This document shows, in pieces, positions 18,156 through 27,304 of a stretch of 64,000 bases of DNA. Origin of the DNA: Thermomicrobium roseum DSM 5159 (GTDB taxonomy: Bacteria; Chloroflexota; Chloroflexia; Thermomicrobiales; Thermomicrobiaceae); NCBI RefSeq assembly GCF_000021685.1, contig NC_011959.1:558001-622000 (forward strand), in the 5' to 3' direction. Both the position numbers and the translations under genes were made by a program. The number at the start of each line of letters is the position of its first letter. Within the stretch, counting starts at the first letter, position 1. Below the pieces are notes generated by a model that saw only the letters and a program-made list of their open reading frames with translations, searched no databases and was not told the DNA's origin.

Positions 18156-20531
18156 ATGCCGACGCGGATTTTCGGGGAGCCGGTCAAGCGGGCCGAAGAC
18201 CCACGGCTCTTGACGGGCCATGGACGTTACGTCGATGACATCGATCTCCCGGGGCAACTGCACGCCGCATTCCTGCGCAGTCCGCTGGCGCATGCCCGTA
18301 TCCGAGCGATCGATGTGCGTGCGGCGCAGGAGATGGCCGGAGTGGTAGCTGTCTGGACCTACCAGGACATCGGACCGTGTCAGCGGCGAATGCCGTTGCT
18401 GATACCGCACCCGGACCTCACGCATCCGGCCACTCGGTACGCGCTCGCCAAGGACGAGGTAAACCATGTCGGTGAGCCGGTGGCCATGGTGATCGCCGAG
18501 AGCCGTTACGTGGCGGAGGATGCGTTGGAAGCGATCGTGGTCGAGTGGGAAGAGTTGCCGCCGGTCGTGGATATCGAGCGTGCCATCGAACCGGGCTCGC
18601 CGCTCGTCCACGAGGAACTGGGAACCAATGTCGCCGCGCATTATGTGGGGGTCGTCGGCGACCCGGAGGCGGCATTCGCTCGGGCTGCGCACGTCTTCCG
18701 CGAGCGGTTGGTGATCGAACGGAGTGCCGGCATGCCGCTCGAGACGCGTGCCGTGCTGGCGACCTGGGATCCGGTTCACGAGCTGCTCGAGGTCTGGGAT
18801 ACCACGCAGGCACCGATCGTGATTCGCAACGCACTGGCAGCCTTGTTCGGTCTCGCACCGACGCAGGTGCGGGTGGTAGCCCCGGACGTGGGCGGCGGCT
18901 TCGGGTGCAAGATCATGGTGTACCCGGAAGAGGTCCTCGTGCCGTATGCCGCGATGGTGCTCGGACGTCCCGTGAAGTGGACGGAGGATCGGTTGGAGCA
19001 CTTCGTGGGGACGAATCACGAACGACTGCAGATCCATGAAGCGGAGATCGCGGTGGATGCCGAGGGGCGGATCGTGGCTATTCGCGACCGCTTCCTGCAC
19101 GATGCCGGGGCATATACGCCTTACGGCATCATCGTCCCCATCATCACAGCTTGCCAGTTGCCCGGCCCCTATAAGGTGCCGAACTATCACGTGGAGTTTC
19201 GTGCGGTCTACTCCAATACCGTTCCCGTGAGCCCCTATCGCGGAGCTGGGCGACCACATGCCGCCTTCGTCATGGAGCGACTGCTCGATCGGGTCGCAGA
19301 CGAGCTCGCACTCGACCGCGCCGAAGTACGGCGGCGCAACTTCATTCAGCCCCACGAGTTTCCCTACGATGTGGGCTTGATCTTCCAGGACGGCGCACCG
19401 ACGCGCTACGACAGCGGGAACTACCCGGGTATGCTGGAACTACTCCTCCAGCAGATGGATTACGAGCGGCTGGTGCGGGAAGAACTGCCGCGTCTCCGCG
19501 CCGAGGGGCGCTTCGTTGGGGTAGGAATCGCATGCTACGTCGAGGGCACCGGGATCGGACCATACGAAGGAGCGACGGTTCGCGTCGAACCGACCGGGCA
19601 GGTGTACGTCGCGACGGGGATGCCCCAGCAAGGGCAGGCGCACAAGACGGTACTAGCGCAGATCGTGGCGGAGGAACTGCAGATTCCGCTGGATGCTGTG
19701 CAGGTGTTCGAGGGCGACACCGCACACTTTCAATTCGGATCGGGGACGTATGCCAGCCGAAGCGCTGTGGTCTGCGGGAGTGCGGTCGCGCTCGCGGCAC
19801 GGAAGGTGCGGGAGCAGGGGCTGGCTCTTGCGGCGGAGGAACTCGAGGTGGCAGTGGAAGATCTGGTCGTCGAAGATGGCCGGGTCTTCGTGCGCGGTGC
19901 GCCGGAACGCGGTTTTACCTGGGCGCAGCTCGCGCAGCTGGCGAATCCCTTGCGGTACGCCTATGCCGGTGACCTCGTCGTGCGCCCGCGACCCTGGACC
20001 GGTCCGACCTTGCCGCCTGGTCGTCAGCCGGCCTTGGAAGCGACCGAGTATTACTCGCCGCCGCATGCGACGTGGGCGAGTGGAGCGGTGGGAGCGCTGG
20101 TCGAAGTCGATGTCGCGACTGGGATGGTGACGTTCCGCAAATTGTGGGTCGTCCACGACTGCGGAAAAATGATCAACCCGCTCGTCGTCGAGGGGCAGGT
20201 TCACGGCGGGATCGCGCAAGGAATCGGCGGTGCACTGTACGAGAAGTTGCACTACGACGAAAATGGCCAGCTGCTCAATGCGAGCTTCATGGACTTTCTG
20301 ATGCCGACCGCGATGGAAATCCCGCGAATGGAAGTCGCGCATCAAGAGACCCCCTCGCCCTTGAACCCATTGGGTGTCAAAGGGGTCGGCGAGGCTGGCG
20401 CGATCCCCTTGCCGGCACTCGTTGCGGCAGCGGTCGAGGATGCCCTCCGGCCATTCGGGGTACGGATCACGCGCATGCCGCTCGATCCGGATACCATCTG
20501 GCGCATGACGCATCCGGAGGAGACGGCATGA
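18156..20531 (+). CDS. Molybdenum hydroxylase large subunit (CoxL-like, form II)
   Basis: 791 aa, full length. It opens with the ald_Xan_dh domain (RAEDPRLLTGHGRYVDDI) and has molybdopterin-binding motifs (VGGGFGCKIMVYPEEV, GMPQQGQAHKT, GSGTYASRSAVV) and the C-terminal GVKGVGEAGAIPLPAL with the catalytic Glu. The active-site loop is SPYRGAGRP, not the AYxCSFR of form I CO dehydrogenase, so CO is an unlikely substrate; form II members hydroxylate heterocycles or aldehydes. GGAGGAG lies about 10 bases upstream. Cofactor is presumably molybdopterin cytosine dinucleotide. Downstream hydrolases suggest a ring-opening pathway. Confidence 0.93.
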   Translation: MPTRIFGEPVKRAEDPRLLTGHGRYVDDIDLPGQLHAAFLRSPLAHARIRAIDVRAAQEMAGVVAVWTYQDIGPCQRRMPLLIPHPDLTHPATRYALAKDEVNHVGEPVAMVIAESRYVAEDALEAIVVEWEELPPVVDIERAIEPGSPLVHEELGTNVAAHYVGVVGDPEAAFARAAHVFRERLVIERSAGMPLETRAVLATWDPVHELLEVWDTTQAPIVIRNALAALFGLAPTQVRVVAPDVGGGFGCKIMVYPEEVLVPYAAMVLGRPVKWTEDRLEHFVGTNHERLQIHEAEIAVDAEGRIVAIRDRFLHDAGAYTPYGIIVPIITACQLPGPYKVPNYHVEFRAVYSNTVPVSPYRGAGRPHAAFVMERLLDRVADELALDRAEVRRRNFIQPHEFPYDVGLIFQDGAPTRYDSGNYPGMLELLLQQMDYERLVREELPRLRAEGRFVGVGIACYVEGTGIGPYEGATVRVEPTGQVYVATGMPQQGQAHKTVLAQIVAEELQIPLDAVQVFEGDTAHFQFGSGTYASRSAVVCGSAVALAARKVREQGLALAAEELEVAVEDLVVEDGRVFVRGAPERGFTWAQLAQLANPLRYAYAGDLVVRPRPWTGPTLPPGRQPALEATEYYSPPHATWASGAVGALVEVDVATGMVTFRKLWVVHDCGKMINPLVVEGQVHGGIAQGIGGALYEKLHYDENGQLLNASFMDFLMPTAMEIPRMEVAHQETPSPLNPLGVKGVGEAGAIPLPALVAAAVEDALRPFGVRITRMPLDPDTIWRMTHPEETA

Positions 20532-20640
20532 CCGCGGTTGGAGACGACTGCACAGCGAGGAGTGGTCGAAACGCGCGGAAGAGACAGTACGTACGGAAGC
20601 AGTCGTGGCTCGTCGATGTGGAAGGGAAGGGAGAGAAGAG

Positions 20641-21435
20641 ATGGGCAGCGTGAAGTTGTATGATCTCTCGCAGCCGCTCAATCAGGAAGTGTCATTCTGG
20701 CCATTCTATCCTCCTTTTGAGGTCAAGTACATCAAACGCAAGGCCGAGCATGGGGTCAATGCGCAGTACATCATGACATCCAACCATATGGGGACGCACC
20801 TCGATGCCCCGCGTCACTTCATCACGAACGGGAAGACGATCGACCAGATCCCTCTCGAGTGGCTTTACGGTCCGGGCGTGATCGTCGACCTCTCGGACGT
20901 GCTGGATGAACTCGACATCTTCACGCCGGAGATGATCGAGCAACGCGTCGAGGTGCGGGAGGGAGACATCCTGTTCATCCACACCGGATGGCATCGCTAC
21001 GCCCAGTTTGGCGAAACGCCCGACGAGGAGAAGTACCTGCTCCGACATCCTGGTCCGCATCCGTCGATCGTGGATTGGCTGATCGCCAAGAAGATCAAGA
21101 TCTGGGGCGTCGATATGGTGTCGACGGACCATCCGATGAATCTCCCGATCGGGCGATTTCTCGGTCGTGGTGGTCTGGAACAGTGGAAGCGCGTGCGGGC
21201 GATCTGTGAGCGGAAGTTCGGCGAGAAACTCACCGAGCTCTTTCCGGAGGAGCATTACCAGCTGACGCACAACGCACTGTTCCCGCATGACTGCATCCAC
21301 GTCGAGAATCTCGGTGGTGAGATCGGCCGCCGAGAGCTGCACAATCGTCGCTTGACGCTCGGGGTTTTCCCCTGGCTCTTCAAAGGCGGTGAGGCTGCCT
21401 TTTGCCGTGTGGTCGCCTTCGTCGAGGAAGCGTGA
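20641..21435 (+). CDS. Cyclase-family metal-dependent hydrolase 1
   Basis: 264 aa of the KynB/isatin-hydrolase fold (PF04199). The metal motif HMGTHLDAPRHF gives His, His, Asp and His; HTGWHRY and VDMVSTDHP are also typical. Family members hydrolyse amides or cyclic amides such as N-formylkynurenine and isatin. It follows the molybdenum hydroxylase by about 110 bases and precedes a paralogue, suggesting sequential hydrolysis of an oxidised ring. A start further upstream is possible, but GGGAGAGAAGAG directly precedes this ATG. Substrate unknown. Confidence 0.88.
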   Translation: MGSVKLYDLSQPLNQEVSFWPFYPPFEVKYIKRKAEHGVNAQYIMTSNHMGTHLDAPRHFITNGKTIDQIPLEWLYGPGVIVDLSDVLDELDIFTPEMIEQRVEVREGDILFIHTGWHRYAQFGETPDEEKYLLRHPGPHPSIVDWLIAKKIKIWGVDMVSTDHPMNLPIGRFLGRGGLEQWKRVRAICERKFGEKLTELFPEEHYQLTHNALFPHDCIHVENLGGEIGRRELHNRRLTLGVFPWLFKGGEAAFCRVVAFVEEA

Positions 21436-21487
21436 TCTCGTCTTTGCGGTCGGCGAGAGCAGAGCATGAATGAGGAGTAGGGAACGA

Positions 21488-22309
21488 ATGGCCATCGATC
21501 TGGCACGCTGTCGCGTACTCGATCTTTCCCAAGACTGGGATATTCATACGCCTGGATTCGCGCTCTACGAGGGCCCCACGGTCAAGTGGATCAAGCGGGT
21601 GGCGTTCGAGCGGGCCGGTGGGCAGTGGATTTCCTCCACGCTCCACGTGGGGACGCACTTGGATGCGCCGTTGCATTTCATCACGGGTGGTCAGGATATC
21701 GCAGCGATCCCGTTGAACAAGCTGGTCGGTTGGGCTTGCATCGTCGATCTCACCCGCTACGGGATTGGCGATTACGATATCTACGGTCCAGAGCACTTCG
21801 AGCAGTGGGAACGCGATACCGGCATCCGCATCCAGCCGGGGGACATTCTCGTCATCCATACCGGGTACCATCACTACTATCCGAGCGACTGGGCGACGGA
21901 TCCAGCGCTGCGGCAGCCGGACGAGACCCGCTACTTCATCAAGCATCCGGGCCCGACCCGCGCGTTCGCCGAGTGGGTCCTTCGGCGACAGATCTCGTGG
22001 CTCGCGGTCGATTGTGCCTCGGCCGATCACCCGTTCAACACGGTGATCCGGAAGATTCGTGCAGACCTCGTGCCTGAGTTCGAGGCCAAACACGGTAAAT
22101 CTATCAGCGAGCTTTTGCCGGACAGCGACTACCAGGTGATGCACTTCGCGCTCTTTCCGCATGGTGTGATTCATATCGAGAATGCTGGCGGTGAAATCGA
22201 CAAAGTCCTGAACCGCCGGATCATGGTGGGCTGTTTCCCCTGGCGGTTCAAGGGTGGAGAAGCAGCCTTCTGTCGTTTCGTGGCCTTCGTGCCGGAGGAC
22301 GAACTCTGA
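21488..22309 (+). CDS. Cyclase-family metal-dependent hydrolase 2
   Basis: 273 aa paralogue of the preceding gene: the metal motif is HVGTHLDAPLHF, with IHTGYHHYYPS and VDCASADHP. Both proteins end in a shared FKGGEAAFCR-VAFV segment. Sequence between the motifs differs, so the two may act on successive intermediates or form a hetero-oligomer. GAGGAG about 10 bases before the ATG supports the start. The alcohol dehydrogenase begins two bases after the stop. Confidence 0.88.
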   Translation: MAIDLARCRVLDLSQDWDIHTPGFALYEGPTVKWIKRVAFERAGGQWISSTLHVGTHLDAPLHFITGGQDIAAIPLNKLVGWACIVDLTRYGIGDYDIYGPEHFEQWERDTGIRIQPGDILVIHTGYHHYYPSDWATDPALRQPDETRYFIKHPGPTRAFAEWVLRRQISWLAVDCASADHPFNTVIRKIRADLVPEFEAKHGKSISELLPDSDYQVMHFALFPHGVIHIENAGGEIDKVLNRRIMVGCFPWRFKGGEAAFCRFVAFVPEDEL

Positions 22310-22311
22310 GC

Positions 22312-23298
22312 ATGCGGGCGATGGTGCTCGAACGACCGGGGCAACCCTTGGTTCTCCAGGAGCTTCCCGTCCCGGAGCCGGGTCCGGGCCAGGTCTTGCT
22401 CCGGATCCGTGCCTGTGGTGTCTGCCGGACCGACCTCCACATCGTCGCTGGGGAGTTGCCGGGTCCGAAGTTGCCGCTCGTCCTCGGGCATCAAATCGTC
22501 GGAGAGGTTGTCCGGGCCGGGCCGGGGGCGAATCGACTCGTTCCCGGTCAGCGTGTCGGCGTGCCCTGGCTCGGCTGGACGTGCGGAGAGTGTCGCTATT
22601 GCCGAAGCGGGCGCGAGAACCTCTGTGATCGTGCCCGCTTCACTGGGTACACGCTGGATGGCGGCTTCGCTGAGTACACAGTCGCTGACGAGCGCTATTG
22701 CTTTCCGATTCCAGCGGGTTACCCGGACGAGCAGGCAGCACCGCTCCTCTGTGCCGGGTTGATCGGCTATCGTGCGCTTCGTTTTGCTGGAGAGGCCCAA
22801 CGATTGGGTTTTTATGGCTTCGGTGCTGCGGCACATATTCTCACGCAAGTGGCCGTGTGGCAGGGGCGGACCGTTTATGCCTTCACCCGGCCTGGTGATC
22901 TGGAGAGTCAGGTCTTCGCGCGAGAGCTCGGAGCTGTCTGGGCAGGGGGCTCGGACGAATCGCCGCCGGAACAACTGGAGGCAGCGCTCATCTTCGCGCC
23001 GGTGGGGGCGCTCGTCCCACAGGCGCTCCGCGCGGTGGAGAAAGGCGGCATCGTCGTCTGCGCTGGTATCCACATGAGCGATATTCCGTCGTTTCCATAT
23101 GCCTGGTTGTGGGAAGAACGCGTGATTCGTTCCGTTGCCAACTTGACCCGACAGGATGGCGAAGCGTTCTTGTCGCTCGCCCCAAGAGTGCCGGTGCGGA
23201 CAGAGGTCCAGCTGTACCGGTTGGAAGAGGCGAACCGGGCGCTGGACGATCTGCGGCACGGGCGCATCCGCGGTGCAGCCGTCTTAGTGATCGACTAG
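22312..23298 (+). CDS. Zinc-dependent alcohol dehydrogenase family protein
   Basis: 328 aa medium-chain dehydrogenase. Catalytic zinc ligands are Cys and His in CGVCRTDLH and LGHQIVGEV. The structural zinc site has four Cys in CGECRYCRSGRENLC. The Rossmann motif is LGFYGFGAAAHIL. Family members oxidise alcohols with NAD(P). It starts two bases after hydrolase 2 and closes the plus-strand gene set. In the proposed pathway it could oxidise a hydroxy intermediate, but nothing in the sequence names one. No T-rich terminator follows; the next gene is convergent two bases away. Confidence 0.92.
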   Translation: MRAMVLERPGQPLVLQELPVPEPGPGQVLLRIRACGVCRTDLHIVAGELPGPKLPLVLGHQIVGEVVRAGPGANRLVPGQRVGVPWLGWTCGECRYCRSGRENLCDRARFTGYTLDGGFAEYTVADERYCFPIPAGYPDEQAAPLLCAGLIGYRALRFAGEAQRLGFYGFGAAAHILTQVAVWQGRTVYAFTRPGDLESQVFARELGAVWAGGSDESPPEQLEAALIFAPVGALVPQALRAVEKGGIVVCAGIHMSDIPSFPYAWLWEERVIRSVANLTRQDGEAFLSLAPRVPVRTEVQLYRLEEANRALDDLRHGRIRGAAVLVID

Positions 23299-23299
23299 G

Positions 23300-25912
23300 T
23301 CACCCGCTCGGTTGGCGCCGGACGATTGTCTTCCATAGCGCATCGATCAGCATCACGGCCGGCACGGTGAGCGCTGCCAAGAACCATCCGAGGGCGGTTG
23401 GCGGAGCTTGGCCGACGATCCGTGCGAGCGGTGGGATCGAGAGTGTCGCCAAGAGCAACACACAACTTGCAGCGAGTGCCAGTACCAGAGCACGGTTCCC
23501 AGAAAGGCCGACGCGCCACGCCGGGCGGTCATCGCTGCGGTTCGCGATTGCGTTCGCTCCCTGCCCGAGAACGATAGCGGTGAATGCTGTTCCGGAGGCA
23601 GCGAGGAGGATCGTCTCGCTGGGAACAGTCATGCCTGGTTGCCAGCTGGCGGACGAGAGCACTGCGAAGAACGCGATCATTTCCATCAATGCCTCGGTCG
23701 GTCCGAGCACCAGAAATGCCCGTACGAGAAGTGACCGATCCACGAGATGAAACCGTGGGGGTGGACTGTCGAGGACTCGCGGCGATGGTGGCTCGACGCC
23801 GAGTGCGAGGGCGGGGAGTGCATCCGTTCCCAAATCGAGAAGCAGGATTTGAAGAACATTCAGTGCGAGGGGAACGCGCCCACCACTGAGTGCCCAGATG
23901 ACGAACGGAGCGAGTTCGGCAACGTTGTCGGTGAGGTGGAAAGTCAGGAAGCGGCGGATATTTTGGAAAGTCGTGCGCCCCTGCTCGATCGCAGCCACGA
24001 TGGTGGCGAAGTTGTCGTCGAGCAGGATGAGATCGGCCGCCTCGCGAGCGACGTCCGTACCGCTCCGTCCCATGGCGACGCCGACATCAGCTTGACGGAG
24101 TGCCGGAGCATCGTTCACGCCGTCTCCAGTCATCGCCACGACATGACCACGTGCTTGGAGTGCACGCGCGATACGGAGCTTATCCTCTGGCGCGACGCGA
24201 GCGATGACCACCTCGTCTCGGTCGACGAGCGCACCGAGAGCGGTATCGTCCGGCGGTAATTGGGCGCTCGTCACGACGAGCGGATTATCGCCGACGAGAC
24301 CGACCTCACGCGCGACGGCGAGTGCGGTAGCAGGATGATCACCGGTAACCATGATGACGCGGATACCAGCTTTCCGACAGCGGGCGACGGCTTCTTTGGC
24401 CTCCGAACGTGGCAGATCGCTGAATCCGATGAGTCCGAGGAGGATAAGTTCGCGCTCGAGCGTGTCCGGGTCGAGTACGTCGCTCGCGGATCCCGGTAGA
24501 ACAGGCCGAGACGCGATAGCGATGACGCGGAGCCCTTCAGCAGCCATTCGATCGGCCACCTGACGAGCCTGTTCGGCATTGCGACAGTTGGGAAGAACGT
24601 TTTCTGGTGCGCCTTTGACGATGAGCTGTGATTCGGTCAGCACGCTGGAGCGCCGACGATGCGGATCGAACGGGTAGGTCCGCAGCACGGGAGCCTTGGC
24701 TCGGATCGTGTCCGGATCCAAGCCGATGCGATGAACCATGACCCACAGCGCGGTGTCCAATGGATCACCGAGGGGAAGCCAGCGACCGTCACGCCATACC
24801 GCTCGTCCGTCGGCGGCGAGCGCAGCAGCGCGGGCGAGCTCTCGAACAGACGCTTCAGCGCCCGGCTCGATGTCGCTTTCCCCATCAGGTTCGTAGCCCT
24901 GACCGAAGAGCCGGGCGCTACCCGCTGGGGTCCAGATGCTCGTTACCGATAGCTCGTTCAGTGTGAGTGTGCCCGTCTTGTCGGTACAAATGACGGTGGT
25001 GAGTCCGAGCGTCTCGACTGCCTCGAGGTGGCGGACCAGTGCTCGTCGCTCGGCCATGCGCTGTGCAGCGACGGCGAGAGAGAGCGTGAGTGTGGGGAGC
25101 AGCCCCTCAGGGACCAGGGCGACAGTGACACCGAGCATGAAGACGAATGCATCGAGAACCGGCAGTCGGAGGAACACCGCAACCGCGAAAAAGAGAAGAC
25201 CGACACTCACAGCGAGCACAGTGATGATTCGGACCAGGCGCTGCAACTCTCGTGTCAACGGTGTCGGTTGACGTCGTGGTGCCGCGGTGAGGCGGGCGAG
25301 CTGAGCCAAGCGGGTGTTGGCTCCCGTCGCGGTCACCACGGCGATCGCCCGCCCACGAGTGAGAGAGGTTCCTGCCTGGATGGCGTCGCCTGGGGAGGGA
25401 TTGATCGGAACGGACTCTCCGGTAAAGGTCGAAACATCCACGGCGACATCGATGCCTTCGAGGAGGAGAACATCGGCCGGGACGCGGTCGCCAGCTTTCA
25501 GGATGACGATGTCACCGGGAACGAGTTCGCGCGCGTCGATGACGATCTCGTGGCCGTCGCGACGCACGGTGACTCGTAGTGGTAGAAGGGAACGTAAACG
25601 CGCTGCGGCTCGTTCTGCGCGATATTCCTGGAGGAAAGCGAAGATCCCATTGAGGAGAATCACCGCGACGATCGCGAGGGCGAGTTCGGTCATTCCAGCG
25701 ATGGAGGCACTGGCAGCGGCTATCCAAAGCAGGAGAGCGAAGAGATGCGTGACCTGGGCGAGTGCCAACCGCCACAGTGCTGGAGACTGTGGTTGTGGAA
25801 GTTCATTCGGCCCAAATCGCGCGCGTCGCGCGTGGACTTCTGCCTCGGTCAGTCCCCTATTGGGGTCAGTCGTCGGAATCGATGTGGAAGACGAGGCGAG
25901 TTCTCCTCCCAT
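23300..25912 (-). CDS. Cation-transporting P-type ATPase (P2 type)
   Basis: About 870 aa from the ATG at 25912. All catalytic motifs are present: TGES (164-167), PEGLLP in helix M4 (269-274), DKTGTLT with phosphorylated Asp311, KGAPE, MVTGDHPAT and TGDGVNDAPALRQADVG. The helices after the hinge give the ten-segment P2 layout. PEGLLP resembles Ca2+ and Na+/K+ pumps more than heavy-metal pumps, so Ca2+, Mg2+ or Na+ is likely. The frame stays open upstream to 26113, but that stretch does not look like a conserved N terminus. The chosen start lacks a strong ribosome site; TACAAT lies 12 bases before it. Confidence 0.92.
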   Translation of the reverse strand: MGGELASSSTSIPTTDPNRGLTEAEVHARRARFGPNELPQPQSPALWRLALAQVTHLFALLLWIAAASASIAGMTELALAIVAVILLNGIFAFLQEYRAERAAARLRSLLPLRVTVRRDGHEIVIDARELVPGDIVILKAGDRVPADVLLLEGIDVAVDVSTFTGESVPINPSPGDAIQAGTSLTRGRAIAVVTATGANTRLAQLARLTAAPRRQPTPLTRELQRLVRIITVLAVSVGLLFFAVAVFLRLPVLDAFVFMLGVTVALVPEGLLPTLTLSLAVAAQRMAERRALVRHLEAVETLGLTTVICTDKTGTLTLNELSVTSIWTPAGSARLFGQGYEPDGESDIEPGAEASVRELARAAALAADGRAVWRDGRWLPLGDPLDTALWVMVHRIGLDPDTIRAKAPVLRTYPFDPHRRRSSVLTESQLIVKGAPENVLPNCRNAEQARQVADRMAAEGLRVIAIASRPVLPGSASDVLDPDTLERELILLGLIGFSDLPRSEAKEAVARCRKAGIRVIMVTGDHPATALAVAREVGLVGDNPLVVTSAQLPPDDTALGALVDRDEVVIARVAPEDKLRIARALQARGHVVAMTGDGVNDAPALRQADVGVAMGRSGTDVAREAADLILLDDNFATIVAAIEQGRTTFQNIRRFLTFHLTDNVAELAPFVIWALSGGRVPLALNVLQILLLDLGTDALPALALGVEPPSPRVLDSPPPRFHLVDRSLLVRAFLVLGPTEALMEMIAFFAVLSSASWQPGMTVPSETILLAASGTAFTAIVLGQGANAIANRSDDRPAWRVGLSGNRALVLALAASCVLLLATLSIPPLARIVGQAPPTALGWFLAALTVPAVMLIDALWKTIVRRQPSG

Positions 25913-26209
25913 AGCGAGCACGGATTGTACAGGATTGAGAGAACTGCCGCGCCGTGGGTCATCACCCGGAAGGAAATAAGCGGTCTGAAACGCGAGTGGC
26001 GAACAGTTTTCGCAGCAAACGGCGTCCCGAGAGAGACTGGATAGCGGCTTGTCTGCGTGCTCCGGGCAGTGCACGTGCGCCTGGAGCCACTCCACGACGA
26101 TCTCGACCGACAACGGAGGATGTCGGTCACGGACAGAAGGTCTGGGGCTACCCTGGACCGATTTTCCTCGTCGAGGGAGTCGGGAGTGCGTGCTTCCTTG
26201 CCAGTCACT

Positions 26210-26637
26210 TCAGCTCGCCTCGGCGAGCATGTAGGCATCGTCTGCAAGCGCCTCGCGGATCGTCCGAGGAAGAGGGACCGGCCGGCGCGTCGCTCCGTCG
26301 ACGCAGACACAGAGCATCGATCCGGTCACCGCAGGTCGAGCGTCGCCGTGTCGTTGCAGGGTGAACGCGAAGGGAAGGCTCGAGCGCTGGACATCCTGGA
26401 CGGCGAGCGTGCATGTACCTGTATCGTGTAACAGGAGGGGGCGGTGATACTGCACTTCGACGCGGACAGGCGGCTTCCGTAACCGTGGGCAAGCAAGTCG
26501 GTATCCGGAAAGCCGAGCAGGCAGAACAACGTGGCTTCTACCTGGGTGACGTAACGGAAAATCGCGGGATACTAGACATAGCCGAGAGGATCGACGTCAG
26601 TCCAGAGAACTTCGAACGGGATCGTGATCGACCGCAT
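26210..26637 (-). pseudogene. Broken 4-hydroxybenzoyl-CoA-type acyl-CoA thioesterase
   Basis: From the ATG at 26637 (GGAGG seven bases upstream) the frame reads MRSITIPFEVLWTDVDPLGY, the hotdog-thioesterase N terminus with the catalytic-region Asp. Codon 22 is then TAG (26574-26572), where relatives have Tyr or Asn. The same frame continues YPAIFRYVTQVEATLF and LLGFPDTDLLAHGYG. It then loses one base near 26477, after which the next frame continues KPPVRVEVQYHRPLLLHD through to LADDAYMLAEAS and a stop at 26212-26210. With both lesions repaired it is a normal 142-aa thioesterase. So it is a recent pseudogene, or carries two sequence errors. Confidence 0.8.
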
Positions 26638-27178
26638 CAGTGGTCCTCCCTCGACGAGTCTTGCGGAGGGCGATATCACCGGAGCTCGCGCCACGCACGA
26701 CGCTGGCTCTCCTCCTTTGTATGTCCTCCCCACAGTTCAACCGAGGGAAAGCCGACCCCTGTTGTCTCTCTCACTGACCATGACCGAGAGCGATGCAGGC
26801 GGACAGGCCAGTGCGTGGCAGAGTGCCTCATTATCTGAGCTTAACAGCCAGTGCTATGAAGAATATGACAAGACTATCGATTCGCGTGGCTCGGATACAG
26901 ATGAGGAAGAATGGACATGTCGAAATGGGAGATTCAGACAGCGTGCTGTCGCAGAGCGAGGACGTCGTTATCACCAGTGACCAGCCCAGCGGAGGTCGAG
27001 CGGCGCGGCTCCCTGGGGTGGGAGCTGCTTCTCGTGTGATCGGTTCGCTCATGGGGACGCCTGTAAGGTGTCCCAGGGGGGCCGCCCGCGCGTGGACTCG
27101 TGCTGGTCGACTCGGCCAACCGGTTGGAACTGAAGACCGCGCAGCGGGGACTGGGCGATGTGGAAGCAGCGACCGACA
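26638..27178. other. Intergenic region, no supported gene
   Basis: About 540 bases between the thioesterase remnant and the tRNA-Thr promoter. Its open frames have no recognisable domain. A GGGACGCC-TGTAA-GGTGTCCC hairpin with one G-U pair lies near 27055-27077. Confidence 0.4.
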
Positions 27179-27207
27179 TTGCATGCCGGAAAGCGGTTGG
27201 ATATACT
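27179..27207 (+). promoter_or_regulatory. Promoter of the tRNA-Thr pair
   Basis: TTGCAT (27179-27184), 17-bp spacer, TATACT (27202-27207), 19 bases before the first tRNA gene. Confidence 0.75.
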
Positions 27208-27225
27208 GGAGAGTGTCGAGCCTGG

Positions 27226-27301
27226 GCCCACGTAGCTCAGGAGGCAGAGCACAATCTTGGTAAGATTGAGGTCCCGGGTTCGAGTCCCGGCGTGGGCTCC
27301 A
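27226..27301 (+). tRNA. tRNA-Thr (anticodon GGT)
   Basis: Full cloverleaf: acceptor GCCCACG/CGTGGGC, D arm GCTC...GAGC, anticodon stem CAATC/GATTG with loop TTGGTAA, T arm CCGGG-TTCGAGT-CCCGG. Discriminator T and an encoded CCA end. Confidence 0.96.
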
Positions 27302-27304
27302 GAA

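Noticed and set aside
18156..20531. True CO dehydrogenase (form I)
   Set aside because: The active-site loop lacks the Cys-containing AYxCSFR motif.
25913..26113. N-terminal extension of the P-type ATPase
   Set aside because: The upstream 67 codons include a Cys/His-rich stretch resembling a metal site, but composition is not convincing and it lacks a start signal.
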